This document shows, one piece after another, positions 35,004-44,960 of a stretch of DNA of 64,000 bases (the stretch's first letter is position 1; each line of letters opens with the position of its first letter). Under the pieces are notes generated by a model, which was not told where the DNA came from, searched no databases, and saw only the letters and a list, made by a program, of their open reading frames with translations. The position numbers and the translations under genes are program-made. The stretch lies in NCBI GenBank assembly GCA_037176885.1, contig JAWWNJ010000027.1, positions 496,001 through 560,000 on the forward strand, read 5' to 3'. Source of the DNA: Favolaschia claudopus (Eukaryota; Basidiomycota; Agaricomycetes; Agaricales; Mycenaceae).

Positions 35004-35479
35004 CAGTGGTGGCAAAGAGAAATTGCCGTGGCTTTTTGGTGGAAATCTGGCTGTATACTTCACCGAATGACCTCAAATAAGATGTAGAGATGGGTATGTG
35101 ATGCTTTTGTACCTCTTGGAACAATCAGCAATATATTACTCCCTGAGAATGCATCAATCATAGGATGAGTTCCGATTTTTGCCATATCCGGAAAAATACA
35201 ATGAACCCTCAGCGAAAAGGTGTCATAATAAGATGAAAGTACTTGAAAAACAGTCCTAGTTTCTACTTTGGCTGAATGGAATTGACCCTCATTTGAGCTC
35301 ACAGCAGCCGCTCAAAGTTGGCTATTTTCACCCAAAATAGCTGAAAATGCAGAGAAAGTAGCTAAAAGGACCAACTTCAAGCAGCCGTTGTGAGCTCAAA
35401 TGAGGGTCAATTCCAGTCAATCAAAGTGAGAACTAGCATTGTTTTTCAAGTACTGGTTGACTTCCCATAGTAGTATTTA
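35004..35479 (+). mobile_element. Foldback (CAGTGGTGGC) element, copy b
   Basis: Starts CAGTGGTGGCAAAGAGAAAT after TA. It passes the self-complementary centre and continues into a second arm (GTGAGCTCAAATGAGGGTCA is the complement of the first arm) before the Tc1 element begins at 35480. The string GACTTCCCATAGTA before the Tc1 element also occurs in the reversed copy at 37960. Confidence 0.75.
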
Positions 35480-37397
35480 CACTGACTCAGAAATAGTATT
35501 GGATCACGTCACTCGTGAGGAAGATGTTGCTCGCGCGCTAGAGCGTAGGAGTCTTCCCGAGTTTTTATGCACGCAAACAGATAGTAATGAGGTGTAATAT
35601 ATACATGTAAAATATCGAGCAAGCAAACTGAAAATTCGGCGCTGGATGGCCAGTTTGGTGATGATGGGTGATCCAATCATAAATTTCACTGCGTTTAGCC
35701 GGTAAGTACGTCCACGGCACTTGGCCGACTTTGGCCGATTATGGCAGATCCCCGTCGGCAGGCCTGTAGACGTGGGTGGGATCGATCAAAATCTGCGGAT
35801 TTCGGGCGACATGGGCCGATCATTGGCCGATCTTGAGCGCCTGTCAAACGCCGGCAAGGCGCTCCCAGCCGTATGACCGCCGAGAAACCGATGTCTGGGG
35901 TTTTTCTGGCCATAGAGAAGCCCTGGACAAAAATTGGAGCCTATAGGAAGATGCAAGAGTCTAATATACCCTTCACAAATTTCGGTATGTGGACGGGGGT
36001 CGCACAATATTGTGCAGACGACCCCCTTAAACGCAGTGAAATCTGGTTTTGGCCGGTTTAGGAAATTGAAGTCAGAAACCCTCGTTCAAGGCATCGTTGG
36101 TGGAAATAAACATACCGGCCATTAGTAACGGGTCTCCCCACCATTTGCCTTCAACAAATCCCGCACCCGAGTAGGCAAGCTGTCATATAACTTGTCGATA
36201 TATGCCTGATCGATTTTTTCCCACTCTTCCTTCAAAGCGGCCCATAATTCCTCCTTGTTCTTCGGCAGTGGGTCCCTAGCGCGCACCATGGTCTCCAGAT
36301 GATCCCAAAGATTCTCAATGACGTTCATATCCGGTGAATTTGGCGCCCAGGGAAGAACATCGAAGCCTTCAAGCTCGAGCCACCCCAAGGCATGCTTGGA
36401 GCGATGCTTTGAATCGCCATCCTGCTGAAAATAGACGGTTGAGCGATCCAAATCATGCTTCTCGAGGGTCTGCGGGAGGTTTTCGGCCAGGATGTCGGTG
36501 TGTCCGACACCATATCGGGTAATACACCCCCACACCATCACACTCCCGCCGCCGTGTTTGACTTTCTTCTTGGTATATCGGGGGTCGCTTGCTTGCCCTG
36601 GCTCCCTCCAACACCACTGCCGCCCATCCGACCCAATGATATTAAATCTTGACTCATCTGAGAAATATCACCGCCCGCCAATCCTCCGGTGTCCAATAAC
36701 AATGCTGTTCCGCCCATTCTTTTCGCTTCCTCCGGTGGGCTGGCGTCAACAAGGGTCGAGATTGACGCACATAGGCGTTCAATCCTTGTTTTTTGAGGGC
36801 AGCGCGGATTGTATCGACGTGCAAATGGGGGAAATATTTCCTCTGCAAGTCCGAAGCATTCTTGGCTTTGCCTGAAGACAGCAATCTGAGTGCTTTACGG
36901 ATGTCCCGCTCGTCCATTTTACGTGGGCGACCTTGCCTGGGAGTCTTTGCGTCAAAATTGTGGGTTGGTCCGTAGCGGGCATTGATTCTGGAGACAGTAG
37001 AGGGCGCGACATTTTCCTTTTCCGCCACATCCCGATTTGACCAGCCAGCCTCCTTCAGCGCGACAATAGCTGATTTCTTTGTGGCAGAGGTGTCGCACAT
37101 GATGTAGAGAATGAGTTGTATGCAGAGAGAGCAGAGTTGAGAGCGTCGTTGTGGTGGTTGGGATTAAACAATGTGACAGCTGTCAAACAGGGGAAAACAA
37201 TTGGATCACGTGTGCGCGATGATCACACTCTCTTGCCACAACACCGCCCAATTGGACCTCAAGCATTTATGTGTAGAAAGGGTACATGGTAAGGTACTTG
37301 ATACACTATCTACTTTAGAAACTCCTCTCACACTCCAGCCTCAGTGACAACCCAAAGTTTTAGAACCCGGTGATCCAATACTATTTCCGAGTCAGTG
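35480..37397 (-). mobile_element. Tc1/mariner element, DD34E type
   Basis: The 1918-base element starts CACTGACTCAGAAATAG and ends in its near-complement, with TA on both sides (35478-35479, 37398-37399). Inverted ends run at least 28 bases, through ATTGGATCAC. A second pair of ATTGGATCAC sites lies about 190 bases inside each end (near 35667 and 37200), giving a doubled inner/outer site layout as in IR/DR-type Tc1 elements. Between the ends is one transposase gene on the minus strand with a single frameshift; the region 35510-36120 is non-coding. Confidence 0.9.
36122..37100 (-). pseudogene. Tc1-type transposase, one frameshift
   Basis: This encodes the cut-and-paste transposase of the surrounding element. 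The N-terminal half (start 37100) has a helix-turn-helix (NRDVAEKENVAPSTVSRI), a GRPRK basic linker and a second HTH-like part with KNASDLQRKYFPHLHV. The catalytic part has the first Asp in SDES (codon 36656-36658), the second in QQDGDSKH and the Glu in NVIENLW, with 34 residues between the last two (DD34E). One extra C after VIF (near 36660) shifts the frame; the 42.3 kb copy lacks it. Apart from that shift the frame is open to a stop at 36122, so decay is recent. About 330 residues in total, normal for the family. Confidence 0.9.
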
Positions 37398-37798
37398 TAT
37401 TTCCTATCGTTTTTCGAAGGGGTGCCAATGATGCCAACTACAAGCTTTGATGAGTTTTGATGGTGTCGAAATATTATCCGGTCGTTTCCAGCATGCTTTT
37501 ATATGAGTAGACATGGAATAGTTTAATTCAAAACTCTCTCACAGGTTGAAAACTCTTAGGTAGGCCTGCAGGAGCCCCTTTCGTCTCCTCTGCGTGTCTC
37601 GACGCGTTTGCGACGCGTCAATACGCGTTTTTTGGTGGCAGCCATCAAACGGACCATTTGCTTACCCGGCATCACCGCGACTTATGGGTTCCGAAGGTTG
37701 CCGACAAATGGCAAGCGGGAATAACCGAGCACCCGAGATCGGCAGGAGGTCCACACTTCCCAGATTCATCTATTCAGTGGATAAGCAGGCGGATTAAA
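37398..37798. other. No gene recognised
   Basis: Flank of the Tc1 element; short frames only. Confidence 0.45.
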
Positions 37799-37858
37799 TC
37801 TGAACAGGGGATAGGGGACCCCTGTTCAGATTCACCGGTCCCCTATCCCCTGTTCAGA
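37799..37858. repeat. Perfect 22-base hairpin
   Basis: TCTGAACAGGGGATAGGGGA continues to 37820, and 37837-37858 is its exact complement, with a 16-base loop that itself repeats part of the arm (CCTGTTCAGATTCACC). No repeat partner in the window. Confidence 0.85.
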
Positions 37859-37959
37859 TTCACCATCTAACAAGCTTTAGTACGGTTTAAAAACAGCTGA
37901 AATGAGATCTGAGCCCGATGGGGTCCCTCGGCATCTCTTCCGGAAAAGCACAGATATTC

Positions 37960-38204
37960 GAAAAAAAATATTTAGTACTATGGGAAGTCATCCACTTTGA
38001 TCCTATTTTTTTGCTGAGGATACAGATACGGCAATAATCAGAAACTGTCCTGTTATTGATGCATTGTCATAATATATAGCTGAGTGTTATAAGTGGTACA
38101 GTAGTATCATATATCTATCTCTACATCTTATTTTAGGTCATTCGGTGAAGTATACAGTAAGATTTCGGCCAAAAAGCCACGGCAATTTCTATTTGCCACC
38201 ACTG
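37960..38204 (-). mobile_element. Foldback (CAGTGGTGGC) element, copy d
   Basis: Reversed, diverged partial copy, ending GCCACCACTG at 38204 before TA. It covers the outer part of one arm only. Confidence 0.75.
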
Positions 38205-38305
38205 TACTTTTGTTGCAATGCTTGTTTCCTACAATATTCACAAAGTGACCCAAGGGATTGGATGCCGTTTGAAGAGGTTGAAGCCTTTGCGAAGTTGGAA
38301 CCAAG

Positions 38306-38420
38306 GTGCTCAGCCAACCAAACTCGAACAAAGCTGCCGTTTTCGGCAAGGGCCATGCCCGTCATCAGTACAAGGACTGGGGAAGAGGTAGAGTGGAAGG
38401 GAAAGAAACCAAAGGTGACT
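38306..38420 (+). pseudogene. Scrap related to 33.3-34.1 kb remnant
   Basis: A short frame with NKAAVFGKGHARHQYKDW matches the start of the minus-strand remnant at 34.09 kb (KKAAVFGKGHARHHLYP), and the DNA is alike over about 60 bases. The Cys-rich part is missing. It shows that the family has at least two broken copies here. Confidence 0.45.
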
Positions 38421-38589
38421 TGATCTGTTTTGTCACAATTTATATCATTTGGCAGACTTGCGGCTGTTTGGCTTACCAGTGTCTATTACAAACGCAGCTA
38501 CCATGGCTAGTAACCGATAACCTTTATTTTTTTTACTATAGATATCCACCTGCAGACCTTTCCCTCATTAAAAGAATATAAACAAAAGT

Positions 38590-38815
38590 CTATTCTGATT
38601 CTGACGACGACTCCGCTTCCGAATCCTCATCCATATAGGTAAGTCGGTCCATGAAAGCAAGTGCTCTCCCCAAAAGCTCCGCTCGAGGACGCCATATTGA
38701 ATCAGGCAAGGCAACACGAAGCTCTTTACTCCCCTTCCGCCCGGATTTGATGATCTCAAACGCTGGGTATATCTCGCCTTCCCACTCTTCACGCAAAAGA
38801 CCATATCCAGGTGTA
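38590..38815 (-). pseudogene. C-terminal coding scrap, unknown family
   Basis: This minus-strand frame reads PGYGLLREEWEGEIYPAFEI, then LPDSIWRPRAELLGRALAF, and ends in an acidic Ser/Glu tail (SEAESSSESE). The composition looks like genuine protein, and the tail is typical of a C-terminus. No start or upstream exon could be fixed. The family is not recognised. Confidence 0.35.
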
Positions 38816-40269
38816 CGCGGTTACCACTGTAAGGTGACTGTGACATCAATCCAGTCCTTTCGGCTTCTTTGCCGTGTTGAAACCGGTCATTTTCGTTTCT
38901 GAATGCTGGCAATTGATGGACTTGATGGCCTGGAAGGCCGCCTGATCATTATCAGCTAGCCGCGGTTTCGTTTTCGATTTTCGTTCATACCGCAAAAATT
39001 TCACCTATAAACCATACCCTAGTTCCAGCTAAATCTCGAATCCCGAAGGATTTTGAGCAAAATTGGGACTGATCATGAAGTTTTGGCCGCAACCATACTC
39101 GCACCACTTAAAAGTAACTACAGTACTACTTAAAAGTAACCGAAATTGCCGTTTTTTCCCTCCGCAGATTGAGATGCTCGTGCAACTTAGCTTTTATGTA
39201 TGTAGTCCATTCTTGTTTCATTTACCTTTGTTCGTCTATATCATGTTTGCCACGAATCTCATACTTACGTATCGTAAAAACTTTCTATTTTATTGAAGTG
39301 CAGAGCTCACTGAGTGATCTTCACTCTTCAATTAATTAATAATTTAGAGTTAAAACAGGCCGTGTGCGTGACCTGGTACAGCCACTCGGACGCGTTCGGC
39401 AAGCGGCCGATGACACGTACATTGATATACTGTGACTGTGACATCAATCCATGACATGGTCGCAGACCAAGGGGACACCGGCATTCTAACCGGCGACTAA
39501 GGGCCGGTTAGTTAGTCCGGCCGCGAGAGCGTCTGGTAGTGAGAAGCACTATGTTTTAGGTCTACAGGTGGCGTCAGGGGGCTTCGCTGGTCAGTGTCAA
39601 TGTGGTTTTGTTTGGCGAAGCAGTCAAAGTAATGTTGCTCTGTTTTGAAGGTTGGAAATTAAATAATTTCTGGGAGGAGACGAGCCGCCGAGCTAAGAAT
39701 TGAGCGCCCCTAAGCGTATTCAGATACGGTCAATTCGTGAATCACGCGTCACAGCCCCCCCTGTCGAAGCGAAATCTAACCCCCTGTCACGCATCACAGG
39801 GCCCAATATTAATGTCGAAAAGGTCTATCGATTCGCAAAAATTGCTTAAAGTGCCTCATGCATATGGTCAGTGAAAAATTTCTCTGAGTCTTGAAGACAG
39901 TTCATTTGCTCACAAAATACTGAAATTTGTTCGAATAATAACCCATTTGAAGTCTTTGCACACTAACAGTTGAAGATTTCAATTGTTGCCACAAAAAAAA
40001 TCCTACGGCATACAGCTCTCTAACATTTTTTTTTGCAGACAATTGAAGGAGAGGACAAAAATGGCCCCATGTTCCCGGAAATGCTCTCGAACATGTAGGA
40101 TTTGTGTCGGCATCATTGGAAGACGGCATGGGCCGGCTTTGCGCGATTATCGCTTTTTTTGGGTTCGTCACGCCCACCCGCCGTCTTTGCCGAAATGTCG
40201 AACTGGTTGCGGCGCGTCACACGTCACTCCCCCCTTCGATTTGACCGTAATTCTACAGTATGTACTTAT
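38816..40269. other. No gene recognised; dispersed motif
   Basis: The string GTGACTGTGACATCAATCCA occurs at about 38829 and 39431. The repeat at 39476-39660 is listed separately. No recognised protein. Confidence 0.4.
39476..39660 (+). repeat. CCGGCGACTAAGGGC repeat, copy 2
   Basis: Shares the hairpin block with 14521 and, with 44213-44460, also the following sequence (TCTGGTAGT.., GTCAGTGTCAATGTGG). Both longer copies have the same orientation. Confidence 0.65.
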
Positions 40270-40834
40270 TCCAAAATATTTACGCTCGGCGTCACGCATC
40301 AGAGTGGTGCCGAGATGCCGCTGCGTGACCTGATCGCTCGGTGATTGTTCCCAATCGGGAAACTCGCTTTCGTCGGCGGCGGCGCGTTGGCCTCGCTGTA
40401 TTGTGGTTCCAAAAGCATTGATACCTCAGTATGACGTGTCAATTTACTTGTACTCTGGTTTGAAAGCTTCAGTGAATCAATACGGACCGAAATTGGGAGA
40501 ATCCACTGTAAAATTCGTGTATTTAAGCTGTTGGCCTCAGTTTTCGGCAGAATTTAGCGCGGCACGCCTGCCAAAAAGCTCCTGCATTCATTTCTGAGTC
40601 TGTTAGACGTGTATAGCGTGTCCCGGGTACCTGTGTTGGATAAATGGAGAAGAGAACTCTTTGATTTCCTTTTTGGGATGTTCAACTTCGCTTTGACGCG
40701 ATTTTACGCCGAATATGTAGCCTCTTTCAAGATTCTGAGCATACAGCATCGTCAAGTGAGTCTATTAGATCATTCCCACAGACCTGTGAGAGAATAGAGG
40801 GCCAGAATAAAGCACATTGAATTTATTTGGCTGC
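40270..40834 (-). repeat. Repeat Z, copy B
   Basis: Reverse complement of 24728-25293 with many differences. In this copy Z joins X without insertion near 40835. Confidence 0.75.
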
Positions 40835-41891
40835 GTAAGTGAATCTGGGGAGCGTAAGTAGCGTAAGTACTTACGCGGGGTAAATTTACGGTAAAGATCG
40901 TAAATTTTGTAAATCGGCCCTCGGCTAAAGGTCCAGGGCTTCCCATACACGGTATATGACGGTAAATCCATCACGCCGCTTAGCGTTGTGATCAAAATTT
41001 ACTTTCTCAACTTACTGCGTCAGTCTGCGTGTTTACCCGCGTTCAGACGTGTTTTGAGCGTGTTTTCCAATAGCATGAGCATGAGATTATACTCTACGCT
41101 TTTAAAAACGCGTCTTATTGACGTGTACGACACCCAAATCAGCTAACTTACATCACCCCATCAAAACAACACTTGGGTGCAATCTCGAACTTGGGCGTGG
41201 ACAGAGCCGCACCTACGTTAGGAAACAAGCTTGCTAGATGTATTTGATTATCTTAGCCCATTTTTTCAGCATTGGAACGTGTTTTCTGACTTCAAATAGC
41301 TGTTTTTTGTGAAAACCTCATGACTTGCAATGTGCCGCTTCCTCAGCTTCAATAGCGAGTTGAGAGAAGGTTCTGGACATCAACACTGCGTGAATAATGA
41401 GTATAGAGTATAGCTTGACCCTTTATACAAGGGTCATACCTCTCAAATAGCATGCACAAGTGGTACCAAGCCACTGATTCCAATTGAGTCCAATTTTCTA
41501 TCCCAGGAGGCAGCAACTCAATGTAGAGTCCTTCTCTGCTGGTACTTCTCTTACTATGAGCAGCATATTGAGTTTCTGGGTTCAGAAATATAGCTATATG
41601 GTTCCTTGAGCTCAGCAATGAACCGTGTATGTATATTGCCTTGTTTCTCACGAAAACCCCCCATAAAACATTGATTCTTGTCCCAGTAGGTAGCTATAGA
41701 CTATAAGAGCTCATCAATTGAGATTGGCTTCTAATTAGAGCACCCAGAATGAAAGAGCGCGCGAGGTTGCACTTTGGTTCCTAAACAGGAAATATATTGA
41801 CAGCTGATGGGATTGTGATGCCGACTCGGCGATTTACCGTGACGTGACATATTTACTGATCAAAACGTAAATATAAGCAGATAAAGAGACT
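40835..41891 (-). repeat. Repeat X, copy B
   Basis: Reverse complement of 22268-23234. Shared strings include AAGCAGATAAAGAGACTT at one end, GATTTACCGTCATATAC-type sequence in the middle and CGTAAGTACTTACG at the junction with Z. Confidence 0.8.
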
Positions 41892-42047
41892 TAATTGAAT
41901 ACGGATGCCGTGCAGCCGAAGCTTGATTTGACAGGTTGCCGACCCATGCCGGACGCCCTAGCTGCCTGCATCAACCATCAATCACAGCAGGAACTGATTT
42001 TAGCCCCGCTCTGCTTCTCAACTGCTTTTGCTCATGGATGTCCAAGA

Positions 42048-42200
42048 GTTGCGCGATCTCTGGATGGTGGGCAACCCCGTCATTCCAAGGGTGATGGCAA
42101 ATCGGTCGCCAGACCGATTAAAGCCGATGGCCCCAGCCAGTAAAACCCTCGGCAATCTGAGGCTATTTCCGGCGAAATAAAGCCCTCGAAATGACCGATT
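42048..42200 (+). repeat. GGCAACCCC..GACCGATTTTT repeat, copy 1
   Basis: About 145 bases nearly identical to the reverse complement of 44488-44640 (only a handful of differences). Both copies keep an open frame reading IPRVMANRSPDRLK and ending LRLFPAK-stop. Weakly similar sequence is at 8585-8722. It may be the end of a mobile element; the flanks differ. Confidence 0.75.
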
Positions 42201-42340
42201 TTTCCAAGTTTGGGGTTTCGAGGGTATCACGTGATCCAACACTTTTTCCGCATTTGGCAAGCCCAAGACTTTTCACTCTGAAACACCATAACGACGCGCT
42301 CGATTCACCCCAAACCTCTTGTGACTCATTCTCCACATCA

Positions 42341-43334
42341 TGTTCAACATCACTGCCGCAAACAAGGCCGCCATAGACGCCCTTAAGAAGGCAGGCATCT
42401 CAAATAGAGATGTAGCCGAAAAAAGAGAATGTTGCGCCCTCTACGGTCTCCCAAATCAATGCCCGCTATGGTCCAACGCGCGGCTTCGATAAGAAAGCAC
42501 CTAGGCCGAGTCTCCCACGCCAATGAGGGAGCGAAACATCCGTGGAGCCCTCCAATCGCTCTCTTCCGGGAAAGCCAAGAATGCATCAGACCTGCAGCGG
42601 AAATATTTCCCGCATTTGCATGTCGATACGGTCCGGTCTGCGCTACGAGAGCGTAAATTAGGGGCCTATGTACACCAATCTAAGCCTCTGTTGAAGCCAG
42701 AGCACCGGAGGAAGCGAAAAGAGTGGGGGGAACTTCATTGTTACCGGACTGCAGAGAATTGGCGGGCCGTTATATTTTCAGATGAGTCAAAATTCAACAT
42801 CATTGATTCGGGCGGCCGACAGTGGTGCTGAAGGGAACCAAGGAAGGCGTATGGTTCCAGATATACGAAGAAGAAGGTCCAACTCGGCGGCGGGGGTGTT
42901 ATGGTCTGGGGCTGTCTCACCCGACACGGTGTCGGTCAACTTCATCGGACCGAAGGGATCATGGATCGCTTCGTTTACACTGACATCCTCTCAAAATCTC
43001 TCCTCGACATTCTGGACCCGCGTAATTTGGACCGCTCGACCATTTATTTCCAGCAAGACGGCGACTCAAAGCATAAATCCAAGCACGCGCAGGGGTGGCT
43101 TAATCTCGAGGGCTTTGATGTTCTTCCCTGGTGCCCGTACCCGCTCGATCTGAGCATCATAGAGAATCTTTGGGATCATTTGGAGCGTATGGTACGCGCT
43201 CGGGACTCCCTAGGATCACTTTGAAGGAGGAGTGGGAGAAAATAGATCAGACATATACTGACAAGTTATACGGCAGTATGCCCAACAGGGTGCGCAAAAT
43301 GTTGAAGGAAAAGGGAGGCCTGACTCACTATTAA
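42341..43334 (+). pseudogene. Tc1-type transposase, decayed copy
   Basis: Same family as 36122-37100. It starts MFNITAANKAAIDALKKAG and keeps SNRDVAEK, then a one-base insertion shifts the frame near 42420. A stop follows near 42520, and the frame resumes at 42523 (RNIRGALQSLSSGKAKNAS) through VIFSDESKFN. An in-frame TGA replaces Trp after RQWC (42829-42831). The catalytic part has QQDGDSKH and IIENLWD. A deletion and frame change occur after RARDSLG (about 43215). First Asp, second Asp and Glu codons all survive. Flanking ATCACGTGATCCAA (42229) and TGGATCACCCATCAC (43421) match the inner sites of the 35.5 kb element; the outer ends were not found. Confidence 0.85.
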
Positions 43335-44212
43335 TGTTCTGTGGGCTTTTCTTGTCCGTTTTCCCTCTCAAACTCATTCTCTGACTTGTATTTCCTAAAG
43401 CGGCAAAAAGCAGATATATAACTGGATCACCCATCACGAATAAATCCAATGCATTATGTACCACTTACAACATTCCCGTAACCAAGCTACCAACAACGCC
43501 TGTGGCAGCTCATCGGTGCCTACAGTTGGCCTACAGAATCGCCCGCATATCTTTGTTGTGCGCGTTCGTGCTTTGCCAAACTGGTTTTGAATATAACCTT
43601 TACTGCTCCGAGAAATTCGCACCTCAAATAACTTCCCCTTGGTGCCGGCGCGAATGAGGCGGGAAGGCAGGGCGGGACGGTGAGCGGCGCCAGGAGATCA
43701 TCAATATCATAACGCGCAGACTCGGAGTAGTGAGGCAGAACACAAAGTATTCAAATTTCGAGAGCGTAGATGAGAAGCTGAAGCAAAGCTGAAGATCATT
43801 TCACAGTGGTTTGCGAGTGAAGAGGAGCTCTGAGAAGGCGCTCCAAAGGCGCTCAAGTAGTTGCCTTAGAAGTGCTGGGAGAGTCAAGGCGGCGCAACAT
43901 ATGTGTATCTAGGCGGGAGGGGGTCAGTGTCACAGAGGAAGAGAGGAACCGGAGCATGGACAGGCGCCTGATGAGCGCCTCCGGAAGTCGCCCGTTTGCA
44001 CTGCCCGAGGTTACGTGACTTCCATTCGGGGCAATCTAATTAGACCAATCGAACCTACTTACAGTAATCGAACAGTTCCTCCTGCCAAAACTCAAGAGGT
44101 GACAGATCGGTGGATCGGGCACAGCGATCAACACACGTAAAAAGTCACGTTTTCATGCCGTTTGTTCGACTTCCGTCAGCAGGAATTGTCACTCTCAAAT
44201 TTTATCCAGGGG
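43335..44212. other. No gene recognised
   Basis: Right flank of the decayed Tc1 copy; no repeat partner and no coding signal. Confidence 0.45.
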
Positions 44213-44460
44213 GCACCGGCAATCTAACCGGCGACTAAGGGCTATTAGTTAGTCCGGCCGCCAGGCCGGAAAAAAAAAATTGACCGCCCAAATAGCCCCA
44301 AATTTTGAGCGGGAGTGAGCTTCTGGTAGTTTGTTTCAGTGTGAAATAGCTCTACATGTGGCTTTCTAGGTGATGTAGTGCTGCTTGGCTGTAGTCAGTG
44401 TCAATGTGGCTTTGTTTGGCCTAGCTGTCAACCTAGTGTTGGAATGTTTTGCTTCACTAA
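44213..44460 (+). repeat. CCGGCGACTAAGGGC repeat, copy 3
   Basis: Matches 39476-39660 and starts with the hairpin block also seen at 14521. Confidence 0.65.
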
Positions 44461-44487
44461 ACTTGCTATCCGGGCCTATCCCCCGAA

Positions 44488-44640
44488 AAATCGGTCATTT
44501 CGAGGGCTTTATTTCGCCGGAAATAGCCTTAGATTGCCGAGGGTTTTACTGGCCGTGGCGATCGGCTTTAATCGGTCTGGCGACCGATTTGCCATCACCC
44601 TTGGAATGGCGGGGTTGCCGTGAGCTGGGGCAGCTTGAGG
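44488..44640 (-). repeat. GGCAACCCC..GACCGATTTTT repeat, copy 2
   Basis: Inverted partner of 42048-42200. It abuts and truncates the DIRS-like RT frame, so its insertion or recombination probably removed the rest of that element. Confidence 0.75.
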
Positions 44641-44960
44641 GAGAAAGGCTCGCGAATAACGTCCAGCAGCCTCCTCGGAAAGAATATAAGAATCAATAAA
44701 CTTGGGATCGAGATGGCAGGAGTTATGGTTAGGTGGAATTATAGAGTGAGATAAATGTTCGCGGACACCAACATCAAAGCCATTTTGAATTCCGGAAATG
44801 ATATGAGACCAATCGTTGAGCAGGTCGTATTCACGTAGTACCTCCTGGACTCTCAACGCGTCGAGTGGTGTGATGACCTGTCGAGGATCAGTCGGAGCGC
44901 TTGCCGGCGCCACCGGAGCAGGAGCTGCACTTAGCTGCTCCGTGGTTGCTGGCTGAGCAA
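44640..44960 (-). pseudogene. DIRS-like RT ORF, N-terminal fragment
   Basis: The minus-strand frame overlapping the end of gag reads TPLDALRVQEVLREYDL, WSHIISGIQNGFDVGV, SHSIIPPNHNS and FIDSYILSEEAAGRYSRAF. This is the entry segment that precedes RT in the fungal DIRS-like elements I know (a 'LxxGIxxGFxxG .. NH.S .. I..E...GRY' pattern). The frame is offset from gag, as expected for an overlapping second ORF. RT catalytic motifs, RNase H and tyrosine recombinase are absent, because the sequence changes to the repeat at 44640. Confidence 0.6.
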
